From contig JAIXPC010000006.1 in the NCBI GenBank assembly GCA_027486415.1, positions 62,001 to 126,000 of the forward strand: DNA of 64,000 bases, given 5' to 3'. Below are positions 1 through 8,790 of the stretch, piece after piece (positions within the stretch are counted from its first letter, which is position 1; each line of letters opens with the position of its first letter). Made by a program: the position numbers and the translations under genes. The stretch comes from Sphingomonadales bacterium. GTDB taxonomy: Bacteria; Pseudomonadota; Alphaproteobacteria; Sphingomonadales; Sphingomonadaceae. Below the pieces are notes generated by a model. That model did no database searches. It saw nothing but the letters and a program-made list of their open reading frames with translations, and was not told the DNA's origin.

Positions 1-1587
1 CGCCGACCAGTCGGCATCACCCGGCCCGCGCAGCTGCGGCAGGTTCTGCCGGGTCAGCGCCAGCACCGACGGGGTTTCCGGGGTGGAGAGAGCCAGCGCC
101 CAGCATTCCGCCGTCTCGATGACATCGGCGGGGCGATAGACATTCATGTTGGGCATCAGCCGCAAGCTCATCACATGCTCGATCGGCTGGTGGGTGGGGC
201 CATCCTCGCCAAGACCGATGCTGTCGTGGGTCAGCACATAGACAACCCCGACCTTCTGCAGCGCCGACAGCCGCATGGCGTTGCGCATGTAATCCGAGAA
301 GACGAGGAAGGTTCCGCCATAAGGCACCACGCCGCCGTGCAGGGCCATGCCGTTCATGGCGGCAGCCATGCCGAATTCGCGGATGCCATAGTGGACATAG
401 CGGCCGGCATAATTGTCGGCGCTGTAGACGGCGGTGGCCTTGGTGCGGGTGTTGTTGGAACCGGTCAGGTCGGCCGAGCCGCCGACCAGTTGCGGCAGCG
501 CTTCGGTCAGCACGCCCAGCGCCATTTCCGATGCCTTGCGGGTGGCGACCTTCTGCGGCGCGGCGGCAAGGCCCTGAATATAGGCTTCCAGCGCCGGGCC
601 CGCCAGATCGGCCACGCCCTTCATGTGGTTTTCAAAGGCGGCGCGCTTGCTGGTATCAGCTGCCAGCCGGGCCTCCCAGTCGGCGCGGGCGGCCTTGCCG
701 CGCGCGCCGAGCCCTTCCCACCACGCCTTGATGTCGGCGGGGATCTCGAACGGGCCATGGTTCCAGCCCAGCGCGGCGCGGGTGCCTTCGATTTCCTTCG
801 CGCCCAGCGGGCTGCCGTGGCTGCCGCTGGTGCCAGCCTTGGTCGGCGCGCCCTTGCCGATGGTGGTCTTGGCGGCGATCAGGCTGGGGCGCGGATCGGC
901 CTTCGCCGCTGTCAGTGCCGCATCGATGCTGGCGAAATCATGGCCGTCGCAGGCGACAACGTGCCAGCCGGCGGCTTCGAAGCGCTTGGCCATGTCTTCC
1001 GACGACGACAGGCTGATCGGGCCGTCGATGGAGATGCCGTTGTCGTCCCAGATGACGTTGAGGCGGCCAAGCTTCAGGTGGCCGGCAAGGCTGATCGCTT
1101 CCTGGCTGATGCCTTCCATCAGGCAGCCGTCACCCGCGATGACCCAGGTGTGGTGATCGACAAGGGCATCGCCGAACACGCCGTTCAGATGCCGTTCCGC
1201 CATCGCCATGCCGACCGACATGGCCAGCCCCTGCCCCAGCGGGCCGGTGGTGCATTCAACGCCCGGCAGCTCAAAATTCTCAGGGTGGCCGGCGCACGGG
1301 CTGTGCCACTGGCGGAAGCGGCGAATATCATCCAGCGTCGGCCGCGCATAGCCGGTCAGATGCAGCAGCGCATAGATCAGCATCGACCCATGGCCAGCCG
1401 ACAGCACGAAGCGGTCGCGATCGGGCCAGTGCGGGGCGACGGGATCATATTTCAGATGATTGGCAAACAGCACCGTCGCCACGTCTGCCATGCCCATCGG
1501 CATTCCGGGGTGGCCGCTGTTGGCAGCTTCCACTGCATCCATCGCCAACGCGCGGATGGCGTTGGCGCAACGCGAAAGGTCGGTCAT
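1..1587 (-). CDS. tkt: Transketolase, N-terminal 529 residues (C-terminus cut by window edge)
   Basis: Transketolase is the thiamine-diphosphate enzyme that moves two-carbon ketol units between sugar phosphates in the non-oxidative pentose phosphate pathway, in the cytoplasm. Reading the minus strand from the ATG at 1587 gives [20 protein letters not shown] followed by [12 protein letters not shown], with the conserved substrate/ThDP histidine at residue 26. The ThDP-binding GDG motif lies near residue 152, followed by the typical DDN-containing segment. The frame stays open to base 1. Family members are about 655-665 residues long, so roughly the last 130 residues lie outside the window. The gene is divergent from the zapA gene group, with 215 bp between them. 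Identification is secure. Confidence 0.97.
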   Translation of the reverse strand, partial: MTDLSRCANAIRALAMDAVEAANSGHPGMPMGMADVATVLFANHLKYDPVAPHWPDRDRFVLSAGHGSMLIYALLHLTGYARPTLDDIRRFRQWHSPCAGHPENFELPGVECTTGPLGQGLAMSVGMAMAERHLNGVFGDALVDHHTWVIAGDGCLMEGISQEAISLAGHLKLGRLNVIWDDNGISIDGPISLSSSEDMAKRFEAAGWHVVACDGHDFASIDAALTAAKADPRPSLIAAKTTIGKGAPTKAGTSGSHGSPLGAKEIEGTRAALGWNHGPFEIPADIKAWWEGLGARGKAARADWEARLAADTSKRAAFENHMKGVADLAGPALEAYIQGLAAAPQKVATRKASEMALGVLTEALPQLVGGSADLTGSNNTRTKATAVYSADNYAGRYVHYGIREFGMAAAMNGMALHGGVVPYGGTFLVFSDYMRNAMRLSALQKVGVVYVLTHDSIGLGEDGPTHQPIEHVMSLRLMPNMNVYRPADVIETAECWALALSTPETPSVLALTRQNLPQLRGPGDADWSA

Positions 1588-1735
1588 GGCGGCCGTTCCT
1601 GTTAACCAAGCCGCGCGGCGCAGGGCAGCAACGCGGCCGGGATCGATTCCCGAGTGTGCGGCGGCTTTGGCCCACCCCACGCGCGCACGTCAACCTTGCA
1701 ATTGCCCTTCCCGGTTGTTCACCATGGTCCAAGGC

Positions 1736-1764
1736 TTGACCAAGGCTGACATACCGTCTTATCA
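1736..1764 (+). promoter_or_regulatory. Sigma70-like promoter for the zapA gene group
   Basis: TTGACC at 1736-1741 is followed after exactly 17 bp by TTATCA at 1759-1764, a good match to a housekeeping -35/-10 pair. It would start a transcript near 1770, about 33 nt before the first plausible codon of the small gene at 1803. This agrees with that gene being first in the zapA transcript. Judged from sequence only. Confidence 0.45.
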
Positions 1765-1802
1765 ATGCGCCGCAACTTATTGAGCCAGCGGGGGCAAGGG
1801 CA

Positions 1803-1976
1803 ATTTCTGAGCTGACCAGCCTGTTTGTGCGTCTTGAAACCGCCCTGGCCGCGATCGAAGCCCGGCGCGCCGCCGATGCCGCGTCGGCCGCTGCCGAGCG
1901 TGTGCGGCTGGAACGCATCGAACAGGCCGCCGCCGAAGCCGTTCGCGCGCTTGACCTTCTGATCGGGCAGGAGTGA
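1803..1976 (+). CDS. Small helical protein upstream of zapA, possible ATT start
   Basis: An open frame of about 57 codons ends 4 bp before the ATG of zapA. It encodes an alanine-, arginine- and glutamate-rich helix (ELTSLFVRLETALAAIEARR and onwards) that looks like a small coiled coil. I do not recognise a named family. No in-frame ATG, GTG or TTG exists between the predicted transcription start near 1770 and 1826. Reading ATT at 1803 as the start gives (M)SELTSLF, with a GGGGG tract 8 bp upstream as ribosome binding site. CTG 1812 and GTG 1827 are the alternatives. The position just ahead of zapA suggests a link to cell division, but that is inference from context only. Confidence 0.6.
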   Translation: MSELTSLFVRLETALAAIEARRAADAASAAAERVRLERIEQAAAEAVRALDLLIGQE

Positions 1977-1980
1977 TTCG

Positions 1981-2277
1981 ATGGGCCAGGCGATGATCGC
2001 GATTGGCGGCCGTTCCTACCGCATCAGCTGCCGCGATGGCGATGAAGCCCGGGTGTCCGGCCTTGGCGACGAACTTGCAGCCCGGGCCGAGCGGCTGACC
2101 CAGGCACTGGGCGTGATGCCCGAAGGCCAGTTGCTGGTGATGACGGCGCTGATGCTGGCCGACGAACTGGCCGATGCCCGCGCCGGTATGGCGCCGCCAC
2201 CGGCAGCCGCACCGATGGTCGACATCAACCGGCTCACCCGCATCGTCGAACGGCTGGAAAGCCTCGCCGCGTCTTGA
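1981..2277 (+). CDS. zapA: Cell division protein ZapA
   Basis: ZapA binds FtsZ and bundles its protofilaments in the cytoplasmic Z-ring. The 98-residue product has the compact N-terminal ZapA fold (IGGRSYRISCRDGDEARV, then LGDELAARAERLTQ) and a C-terminal helix, the typical short alphaproteobacterial form. It follows the small helical gene by 4 bp and is followed by 6S RNA and the folate cyclo-ligase gene, the conserved zapA-ssrS-ygfA order, which supports the call. Confidence 0.9.
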   Translation: MGQAMIAIGGRSYRISCRDGDEARVSGLGDELAARAERLTQALGVMPEGQLLVMTALMLADELADARAGMAPPPAAAPMVDINRLTRIVERLESLAAS

Positions 2278-2306
2278 GCTTGGGCGCGCCTGCGCCTATA
2301 TCTTGA

Positions 2307-2468
2307 GGCGGCGGCACTGCCCGGTACGAGCGAGCAAGCATCCCTGAGGCGATAATCATCCTATTGGGGGCTGGCACTGGGTGGATCGTGGTCCACCACA
2401 ACTGGTTCCCACCTGACGTTACTGGCGTCAGAGGATCTTCAAGGCCAACGGCCCATGGTGGTCCGCCA
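2307..2468 (+). ncRNA. ssrS: 6S RNA (SsrS)
   Basis: 6S RNA binds the housekeeping RNA polymerase holoenzyme by mimicking an open promoter. Three things support the call. The position between zapA and the folate cyclo-ligase gene is the conserved locus. The 5' half contains CCCTGAGGCGATA and the 3' half TTCAAGGCCAACGGCC, both matching conserved 6S segments. The ends pair: GGCGG at 2310-2314 with CCGCC at 2463-2467, continued by CAC/GTG. A CTATAT -10-like element at 2295-2300 would place the 5' end near 2307. The exact ends are estimates, and the 3' end is only about 20 nt before the GTG of the next gene. Confidence 0.87.
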
Positions 2469-2488
2469 CATTTCCCTGAAGGTCGACC

Positions 2489-3046
2489 GTGACAAAAATC
2501 GAACTGCGTCGCCATTATCGTGCTGCCCGCAAGGCCTTTGTCGCCGGGCTGGCACCGGGCGAGCGCGAGCGGCTGGAGCGCGCCCTGGCCGACGTGATCG
2601 CGCCGGCCCTGCCCGGCCACCGCATGGCCGGCAGCTATGCCGCGGTGGGCGACGAGATCGACCCGGTGTGGATCGAAAAGGCCATCGGCCCGCACGCCTT
2701 TCCGCGTATCGCCGGGCCGGAAATCGCCTTTCACCTGGCCGACTGGAACGAATTGAAGCCCGGTTTCAACAGCATCCCGGAACCGCCCGAAACGGCGCCG
2801 CTGGTGCAGCCCGATCTGCTGCTGGTGCCGTTGCTGGCCGTCACCGAAACCGGTGTCAGGCTGGGCCAGGGCCGCGGCTATTATGATCGGGCGCTGGCCC
2901 GGCTGCGCCAGCGCCACAAGGTTCTGGCCATAGGCCTGGCCTGGGAATGCCAGATCGCGCCGACGCTGCCCGCCGAGCCGTGGGATATGCCGCTCGACAT
3001 GATCGCGACACCTCGGCGTCTGGTCGATTGCCGCAAAACCCGGTAA
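2489..3046 (+). CDS. 5-formyltetrahydrofolate cyclo-ligase
   Basis: This enzyme (ygfA/fthC family) converts 5-formyl-THF with ATP to 5,10-methenyl-THF in one-carbon metabolism. The 185-residue protein begins MTKIELRRHYRAARKAF and carries the family motif GRGYYDRALARLR from about residue 126, with PLLAVTETGVRLGQG just before it. The start is GTG at 2489. There is no earlier in-frame start that avoids entering the 6S RNA. Length and motifs match the family. Confidence 0.94.
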   Translation: MTKIELRRHYRAARKAFVAGLAPGERERLERALADVIAPALPGHRMAGSYAAVGDEIDPVWIEKAIGPHAFPRIAGPEIAFHLADWNELKPGFNSIPEPPETAPLVQPDLLLVPLLAVTETGVRLGQGRGYYDRALARLRQRHKVLAIGLAWECQIAPTLPAEPWDMPLDMIATPRRLVDCRKTR

Positions 3047-3057
3047 GGCCGCGCCGC

Positions 3058-3297
3058 ATGGACCTTGCCCCCCACCGCATTCCGCCCGAACCGACCTGGC
3101 GCAAGCCCGTCGGGATGCTGGCGATGATCGCCTATATCGCGGTCTATGCGCTGGCCGTCGCGGCACTGGTTGATTCGCTGGCCGGCCTGCCCCGCGCAAT
3201 CGAATTTGCCGTCTATGCGATTGCCGGCGTGGCGTGGGTGGCACCGCTGAAGCCGCTGTTCCTGTGGATGAACACCGGCCGCTGGAGCCGCAAATGA
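3058..3297 (+). CDS. DUF2842 family small membrane protein
   Basis: This 79-residue protein has two predicted membrane segments (MLAMIAYIAVYALAVAALV and the stretch around FAVYAIAGVAWVAPLKPLF) and ends LWMNTGRWSRK, the pattern of the alphaproteobacterial DUF2842 family. Its function is unknown. I chose the ATG at 3058, eleven bases after the cyclo-ligase stop, because upstream in-frame sequence overlaps that gene. Its stop overlaps the start of the chorismate mutase gene as ATGA, so the two are probably translationally coupled. Confidence 0.82.
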   Translation: MDLAPHRIPPEPTWRKPVGMLAMIAYIAVYALAVAALVDSLAGLPRAIEFAVYAIAGVAWVAPLKPLFLWMNTGRWSRK

Positions 3298-3611
3298 GCG
3301 TGAAGCCACCGCAAGCCTGCCAGACCATGCTGGAGGTGCGCGCCGGCGTCGACGCGCTTGATCGCGAACTGGTGGCCCTGCTCGCCCGCCGCTTTGGCTA
3401 TATGGATGCCGCTGCCCGGATCAAGCCGGCGCGCAGCCATGTGCGCGACGAGGCCCGCAAGCGCCAGGTGATCGAGAACGCCAGTGCGGCGGCGGCTGCC
3501 GCCGGCATTCCGGATGGTGTGGCCGAGGCGCTGTGGGAAACGCTGGTCGAAGCGTCGATCGCCTATGAACTGGGCCAGTGGGATCGGCTGCGCGCGTCAG
3601 ACGCCGCCTGA
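3294..3611 (+). CDS. Chorismate mutase, AroQ type
   Basis: Chorismate mutase converts chorismate to prephenate at the branch to phenylalanine and tyrosine. The 105-residue protein is a stand-alone three-helix AroQ domain: VRAGVDALDRELVALLARR forms helix 1, followed by AAARIKPARSHVRDEARKRQ with the conserved Arg/Lys substrate residues, then a final helix ending YELGQWDRLRA. The start ATG overlaps the DUF2842 stop (ATGA). A strong terminator follows at once, ending the transcript. Confidence 0.9.
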   Translation: MSVKPPQACQTMLEVRAGVDALDRELVALLARRFGYMDAAARIKPARSHVRDEARKRQVIENASAAAAAAGIPDGVAEALWETLVEASIAYELGQWDRLRASDAA

Positions 3612-3633
3612 ACGGCAACACCAGCCGGACATT

Positions 3634-3673
3634 AAAAAACCGCGCCAAACCATAAGGTTTGACGCGGTTTTTT
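3634..3673. terminator. Bidirectional Rho-independent terminator
   Basis: A long inverted repeat pairs AAAAAACCGCG and CAAACC with GGTTTG and CGCGGTTTTTT around an ATAA loop. The A-run on one side and T-run on the other let it end the chorismate mutase transcript on the plus strand and the tRNA-Asp transcript on the minus strand. Confidence 0.92.
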
Positions 3674-3704
3674 CGCAGCGGATGACCACTATCCTTGCAG
3701 ACAG

Positions 3705-3781
3705 TGGCGCGAGTGACGGGGCTCGAACCCGCGACCTTCGGCGTGACAGGCCGACGCTCTAACCGACTGAGCTACACCCGC
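3705..3781 (-). tRNA. tRNA-Asp(GTC)
   Basis: The reverse strand folds as a complete 77-nt tRNA. The acceptor stem pairs GCGGGTG with CACTCGC, the D-arm is GTAGCTCAGTCGGTTAGAGC, the anticodon loop CTGTCAC gives anticodon GTC, the T-arm is GCGGGTTCGAGCCCCGT, and CCA is encoded at 3705-3707. Confidence 0.97.
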
Positions 3782-3880
3782 TTGCGCTGTGGAGCCGCGC
3801 AGATATGGGGGCAGGCCCACGCTGTCAAGCAGAGTTTGCCAGCATATCGTGGACAAGTCGAAATCGGCTAGGGAGAGGGC

Positions 3881-4789
3881 ATGGATACCGAACGCAAAGC
3901 CCCCGATGCCACCGCTGCCGTCGCCCGCCTGCTGGCGCTGATGCAACTGGAAGAGATCGAGACCGACCTGTTCCGCGGCCAATCGACTGACGAGGGCTGG
4001 ATTCGCGTCTATGGCGGCCAGGTCGTCGCGCAGGCGCTGATGGCGGCCAGCCGCACGGTGGACCGGGAACGCCTGTGCCACAGTCTGCACAGCTATTTCA
4101 TCCGGCCCGGCGATCCCAAACTGCCCATCGTCTACAAGGTGGAGCGTGACCGCGACGGCGCCGGCTTCACGACGCGGCGGGTGGTGGCCATTCAAAAAGG
4201 TCGGCCGATCTTCAACATGGCAGCCAGTTTCCAGGTGCCCGAAGCCGGCCTGGAACACGCAGTGGCGCCGCCGGCCGACATCCCCCACCCGGACACGCTG
4301 GAAAGCGATTCGGAATGGGCGCGCCGCAACGCGCCGCGCGCGCCCGAACCATGGCGCACCATCTGGCTGACCCGCGAACGCCCGCTTGATGTGCGCGCCG
4401 TGGATGGCGACGATGATTTCTTCAAACCCGAAAAGCGCCCCCCGCAGCAGCGCCACTGGGTGCGCGTGGCCGCCGCCCTGCCCGCCGAGGCCGCCGCCGA
4501 TCCGGCGCTGCAACGCTGCCTGTTCGCCTATGCCAGCGACATGACCCTGCTTGACACGTGCCTCGCCCCGCACGCCATCAGCTGGGCCAACCCGGCGCTG
4601 CAATCGGCCAGCCTCGATCACGCCATCTGGTTCAACGACACGCCCGACATGGGGCAATGGCATCTGTTTGACCAGGATTCGCCGATGGCGGCCGGCGGGC
4701 GCGGCATGAACCGCGCCATCGTGCACGACATCAATGGCCGCCCGGTGGCGTGCGTGATGCAGGAAGGACTGATCCGCTACCGGCCGTGA
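3881..4789 (+). CDS. tesB: Acyl-CoA thioesterase II
   Basis: TesB hydrolyses acyl-CoA esters to free fatty acid and CoA in the cytoplasm. The 302-residue protein is a double hotdog, the usual family length. The first half has LFRGQSTDEGWIRVYGGQVV and HSLHSYFIRPGDPKLPI; the second has the catalytic-aspartate segment FAYASDMTLLDT and ends with a segment including DQDSPMAAGGRGMNRA. The stop overlaps the GTG start of the next gene (GTGA), so the two are probably co-transcribed. Confidence 0.93.
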   Translation: MDTERKAPDATAAVARLLALMQLEEIETDLFRGQSTDEGWIRVYGGQVVAQALMAASRTVDRERLCHSLHSYFIRPGDPKLPIVYKVERDRDGAGFTTRRVVAIQKGRPIFNMAASFQVPEAGLEHAVAPPADIPHPDTLESDSEWARRNAPRAPEPWRTIWLTRERPLDVRAVDGDDDFFKPEKRPPQQRHWVRVAAALPAEAAADPALQRCLFAYASDMTLLDTCLAPHAISWANPALQSASLDHAIWFNDTPDMGQWHLFDQDSPMAAGGRGMNRAIVHDINGRPVACVMQEGLIRYRP

Positions 4790-6051
4790 GCAAATCGCGC
4801 CACTCTCGCCACGGCCTGAAAAGGCCCGCCTATCATTCGGCGCTGGGGCCGGGGCTGGTGACGGGTGCGGCCGATGACGATCCATCGGGCATCGCGACCT
4901 ATGCCCAGGCCGGTGCGGCGCACGGCTTTGCCCTGCTGTGGCCGGTGGTGCTGGCGTGGCCGTTCCTCACCGCCTTCCAGTTCACCTGTGCCGAGATCGC
5001 CCGGGTAACGGGGCGCGGGCTGGCCGCCAACCTGGCGCAATTCCTGCCGCGCAGCGCGGTGTGGAGCGTGGTGGCGCTGCTGCTGGGCGCCAACATCTTC
5101 AACATCGCATCCGATATCGCCGCGATGGGCGAGGCGGCCCGGCTGGTCACCGGCCTGCCGCGCCTGCCGCTGATGGTGGCGTTCGCACTGGTCTCGCTGG
5201 GGCTGCAGATCTTTGTGCCCTATCACCGATATGTCGGCATGCTGAAATGGCTGACGGCCTCGCTGTTCGCCTATGTGCTGGTCGTGCTGGTGGTGGGGGT
5301 CGAGTGGCGGGCCGTGCTGGGCGGGCTGTGGCCGTCATTGCCCGCCGGCAGTGCAACCACGGTCGTCGCCATCCTGGGCACGACGATCAGCCCCTATCTG
5401 TTTTTCTGGCAGAGCGCGCAGGAGCTTGAGGAGATGAACCTCGAGCACGCCCGGCCGCTCAGCCAGAGCCCGCGCAGCGCGCCACGCCAGCTGGCCCGGC
5501 TGGCCCGCGATTCCACCGTGGGCTTCCTTGTCACCATGACCATTTCGCTGTGCATCATCGCTGCCACCGCCGCGACACTGCACGCCGCCGGCACGACGAC
5601 CATCGCGACCGCCGCCGATGCCGCCGCCGCGCTGCGCCCGGTCGCGGGTGATTTCGCCTTTGCGCTGTTTGCCCTGGGCATCATCGGCACCGGCCTCCTC
5701 GCCGTTCCAGTGCTGGCGGGGTCTGCCGCCTATGCGCTGGCCGAGGTGATGGGCTGGCGCGCCGGCCTTGAGCTGAAACCTACCGAAGCGCGCGGTTTCT
5801 ACGGGGTGATCATGCTGGCCGTATCGGCGGCGCTGCTGCTGGACACCACGGCCATCGATCCGATGCAGGCGCTGTTCTGGACAGCGGTGGTGAACGGGCT
5901 GGTGGCCGTGCCGGTGATGGTGGCGATCATGGTACTGGCGAGCCGGGCGGACGTGATGGGCCAGTTTCGCGCCCGCGGCGCACAGGGCTGGCTGGGCTGG
6001 GGGGCCGTGCTGCTGATGGCCGTGGCCGGCGCGGGAATGTTTCTGGCCTAA
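4786..6051 (+). CDS. NRAMP-family metal transporter of the DPSG subgroup
   Basis: This 421-residue integral membrane protein has about eleven hydrophobic segments and the NRAMP architecture. Helix 1 reads [20 protein letters not shown], where classical NRAMP proteins carry DPGN. Helix 6 reads [18 protein letters not shown], where classical members have MPHN with the metal-binding methionine. The key Mn/Fe ligands are therefore changed, so the metal or even the substrate class is uncertain. The GTG at 4786 overlaps the tesB stop. The 3' end overlaps the convergent dctA-like gene by 4 bp. The family call is firm, the substrate is not. Confidence 0.85.
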   Translation: MSKSRHSRHGLKRPAYHSALGPGLVTGAADDDPSGIATYAQAGAAHGFALLWPVVLAWPFLTAFQFTCAEIARVTGRGLAANLAQFLPRSAVWSVVALLLGANIFNIASDIAAMGEAARLVTGLPRLPLMVAFALVSLGLQIFVPYHRYVGMLKWLTASLFAYVLVVLVVGVEWRAVLGGLWPSLPAGSATTVVAILGTTISPYLFFWQSAQELEEMNLEHARPLSQSPRSAPRQLARLARDSTVGFLVTMTISLCIIAATAATLHAAGTTTIATAADAAAALRPVAGDFAFALFALGIIGTGLLAVPVLAGSAAYALAEVMGWRAGLELKPTEARGFYGVIMLAVSAALLLDTTAIDPMQALFWTAVVNGLVAVPVMVAIMVLASRADVMGQFRARGAQGWLGWGAVLLMAVAGAGMFLA

Positions 6052-7370
6052 TCCGGGTCCTGCTCGGCCGGCAGTGGCGGCAGTGCGTCGCCGAACTGGC
6101 GATCGCGGAACACGGCGGCAAACTGTGCCTCGTCGATGCCGCCTTCCCAGCGCGCCACCACGATGCAGGCCACCGCATTGCCGATGAAGTTGGTCAGCGC
6201 GCGGCATTCCGACATGAAACGATCGATGCCCAGGATCAGCGCCATGCCAGCGACCGGCACCGATGGCACCACCGACAGCGTGGCAGCCAGCGTAATGAAC
6301 CCTGCCCCCGTCACCCCCGCCGCGCCCTTCGACGAGATCATGGCGACCGCCAGCAGCGCCAGTTGCTCGCCCAACGACAGATCGATCCCGCAGGCCTGCG
6401 CGATGAACAGGGCGGCCAGCGTCATGTAGATGTTGGTGCCATCGAGATTGAAGCTGTAGCCCGTGGGCACCACCAGCCCCACCACGGTGCGCGGGCAGCC
6501 GGCCCGCTCCATCCGCGCCATCAGGCCGGGCAGCGCGCTTTCCGAACTCGACGTGCCCAGCACCAGCAGCAGTTCGGTCTTGAGATAGGCGATCAAGGTC
6601 AGGATCGAAAAGCCGGCGGCGCGCGCAATCGCGCCCAGCACGATCAGCACGAACAGCAGCGACGTGCCATAGAAACAGGCGATCAGCAGGGCGAGATTGG
6701 CAATCGCCCCCAATCCGAACTTGCCGATGGTGAAGGCGAAGGCGCCAAACGCCCCGATGGGCGCGGCTGCCATGAACAAGGCGGTCAGCCGGAACAGCCC
6801 GGTCTGCGCTGCCGTCAGCACGCCCAGCAGCGGCGCTGCCGGTGCCCCGACGATGGCCAGTGCCGCACCCAGGCTGATGGCCAGGAACAGCACCTGCAGC
6901 ATGTTGCCTTCGGTGAAGGGCGACAGGATGGAATCGGGAATGATCGCCAGCAGGAACGGCACGATGCCGCCTTCGCCGGCTTTCTTCACATAGGTCGCGA
7001 CCGCCCCCGAATCGAGCGCCGCCACGTCGACATTCAACCCCTCACCCGGCTCCACGACATTGGCCACCACCAGCCCCACGATCAACGCGAGCGTGGAGAC
7101 GGCCAGGAAATAGGCCAGCGCCCGCCCCGCCACCCGGCCCACGGCCGCCATGTCGCGCATGTGGGCGATACCGGTGACGATGGTGACGAACACCAGTGGT
7201 GCCACCACAAGCTTGACCAGTTTGATGAAGCCATCGCCGAGCGGTTTCAGCGCCACGCCCCAATCAGGCGCGAAGTGGCCGATCAGGCCGCCGACGACAA
7301 TCGCGGCCAGAACCTGGGCGTAAAGGTGGCGCCAGATCGGTTTCGGCGCGGTTGTGGCGAGTTCCCCCAT
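6048..7370 (-). CDS. Dicarboxylate/amino acid:cation symporter (DctA-like)
   Basis: This is a cytoplasmic-membrane symporter of the DAACS family, which imports C4-dicarboxylates or acidic amino acids with protons or sodium. The 440-residue protein has the signature hairpin [19 protein letters not shown] and the substrate/cation motif [19 protein letters not shown], followed by the [15 protein letters not shown] hairpin. These match DctA and GltP proteins. Transcription is convergent with the NRAMP-type gene. Dicarboxylate over glutamate is a family-level guess. Confidence 0.93.
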   Translation of the reverse strand: MGELATTAPKPIWRHLYAQVLAAIVVGGLIGHFAPDWGVALKPLGDGFIKLVKLVVAPLVFVTIVTGIAHMRDMAAVGRVAGRALAYFLAVSTLALIVGLVVANVVEPGEGLNVDVAALDSGAVATYVKKAGEGGIVPFLLAIIPDSILSPFTEGNMLQVLFLAISLGAALAIVGAPAAPLLGVLTAAQTGLFRLTALFMAAAPIGAFGAFAFTIGKFGLGAIANLALLIACFYGTSLLFVLIVLGAIARAAGFSILTLIAYLKTELLLVLGTSSSESALPGLMARMERAGCPRTVVGLVVPTGYSFNLDGTNIYMTLAALFIAQACGIDLSLGEQLALLAVAMISSKGAAGVTGAGFITLAATLSVVPSVPVAGMALILGIDRFMSECRALTNFIGNAVACIVVARWEGGIDEAQFAAVFRDRQFGDALPPLPAEQDPD

Positions 7371-7409
7371 GGCGGCAACCCTATCGGCGGGCGCGGCACA
7401 TGACCAGCA

Positions 7410-7802
7410 TCAGCGCGGCAGGAACTGATCCGATGCCAGATTGTCCGCGATCGTGCGTTCAAGGTCGGCAATCTCGGCCATCATCCGCTGGTGCGCCTGG
7501 GCGGCGCGGGCGTGTGCCGCCGCCAGCGCGAGGTGCCGGGCCCGGTCGCGCTTGCCGTGCCCGTTGGCGATGACGTGCCGTTCGGTGTCGCGCAGTTCAA
7601 GGCCATGGCGATCAAAGCTGGTATCGTGCCGGCGCAAGGCCGATGCGACCGCTTCGAGCCGGCGGGCGGCGGCCATGTGCTGCGCGTTCCAGCGCGCCTG
7701 CTCGTCGATCCAGCCGCGATGCTGCACCGCCAGTCCGGGATCGATGGGCGCGACAGGGGACGGGGACGCGGCAAGGGCAAGCGAAACAAGGGCCGTCAGC
7801 AT
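7410..7802 (-). CDS. Small secreted protein, unknown function
   Basis: This 130-residue protein begins with a signal peptide (MLTALVSLALAASPSPVAP). The mature part is Ala-, His- and Arg-rich, apparently helical, and includes HAAARAAQ-like stretches (AAHARAAQAHQRMMAEIADL), with no motif I can name. The start ATG at 7802 has a GGGAG ribosome binding site 7 bp upstream; the open frame extends further upstream without support. It lies behind the dctA-like gene with a gap of 39 bp on the same strand, but transcription enters dctA from this side, so both could share a promoter at 7803-7925. Confidence 0.65.
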   Translation of the reverse strand: MLTALVSLALAASPSPVAPIDPGLAVQHRGWIDEQARWNAQHMAAARRLEAVASALRRHDTSFDRHGLELRDTERHVIANGHGKRDRARHLALAAAHARAAQAHQRMMAEIADLERTIADNLASDQFLPR

Positions 7803-7817
7803 GGGGATCTCCCGGAA

Positions 7818-7835
7818 GATTGCAATAATGTAATC
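7818..7835. promoter_or_regulatory. 18-bp inverted repeat in divergent promoter region
   Basis: GATTGCA and TGTAATC arms around ATAA form a near-perfect inverted repeat (6 of 7 positions) in an AT-rich patch between the small secreted protein gene (minus) and the dienelactone hydrolase gene (plus). It has the size of a dimeric-repressor site. No regulator gene is adjacent, so the function is a guess. Confidence 0.3.
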
Positions 7836-7925
7836 TTCTCGTGGCCGTTCGCAAGAGGCCCGGACGCTTGCAAGGCGGCGTTGGCCACCTATCCTGTGCA
7901 AGCTTTGCACGAAAGGACACTGCCA

Positions 7926-8777
7926 ATGCCGAACTTGACCCGCCCCGACGGCACCGAGGACGAAGACCTGGCGCTGTCACGTCGCGCCGTTCTGGTCGCT
8001 GCCGGTTATGCCGCGTTCGATGTGGCGGCACAGGCCGAACCGATCACCACGCCGGCCGATGGCCTGATCACCGGCTGGGAAACGCTCTATGGCGGCCTGC
8101 CGGCGTTCGTGGCGCGGCCCACGGCCAAGGGCCGGCACCCGGCGGTTATCGTGGTGAACGAGATCTTTGGCGTCCACGAATGGATCAAGGATGTCTGCCG
8201 CCGTTTTGCCAAGGCCGGCTATGTCGCCATCGCGCCGGAATATTTCTTCCGCGGCGATCCCGACAAGACGCTGCCCAGGCTCACCGATTTCACCGCCATC
8301 CGCGCCATCGTCGCCAAGGCCGGCCACGAACAGGTGATGGGCGACACGAAAACCACGCTGGACTGGCTGGGCGCGCAGGGCTTTGTCGACAAGAAGCGGC
8401 TGGCCATCACAGGTTTTTGCTGGGGCGGCGCCGTCACCTGGATGGCCGCCGCGCGCTTTGCGGAACTGAAGGCCGGCGGGGCGTGGTATGGCCGGCTGAA
8501 GGGCGATCCCGGTGCCGAAAACCGCCGCTGGCCGATGGATGTCGTGGATGATCTGAAGGCGCCCGTGCTGGGCCTTTACGGCGCGCTCGACAAGGGCATC
8601 CCGGTGGCCGACGTGGAGGCGATGCAGGCGCGGCTGAAGGGCTCGAAGAGCAGCATCATCCTCTATCCCGATGCCGATCACGGTTTCCTTGCCGATTATC
8701 GCCCCAGCTACAACGCGGCTGCCGGCAAGGATGCGTGGGCGAAGCTGCTGGCCCACTTCAAGGCCAACGGAGTGTAA
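7926..8777 (+). CDS. Dienelactone hydrolase family protein with Tat-like leader
   Basis: This is an alpha/beta hydrolase of the dienelactone hydrolase family. The nucleophile motif is GFCWGG (cysteine in place of serine, as in true DLH), the acid lies in LYGALDKGIPVAD and the histidine in YPDADHGF, giving a Cys-Asp-His triad. The N-terminus carries a twin-arginine-like stretch (ALSRRAVLVAAGYAAFDVAA, Arg19-Arg20), suggesting export or a remnant of it. The ATG at 7926 was chosen because the leader then has the normal layout. Substrate unknown; true dienelactone activity is not implied, since no catechol pathway genes are nearby. Confidence 0.88.
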   Translation: MPNLTRPDGTEDEDLALSRRAVLVAAGYAAFDVAAQAEPITTPADGLITGWETLYGGLPAFVARPTAKGRHPAVIVVNEIFGVHEWIKDVCRRFAKAGYVAIAPEYFFRGDPDKTLPRLTDFTAIRAIVAKAGHEQVMGDTKTTLDWLGAQGFVDKKRLAITGFCWGGAVTWMAAARFAELKAGGAWYGRLKGDPGAENRRWPMDVVDDLKAPVLGLYGALDKGIPVADVEAMQARLKGSKSSIILYPDADHGFLADYRPSYNAAAGKDAWAKLLAHFKANGV

Positions 8778-8790
8778 GGCGCGGCGGGGC

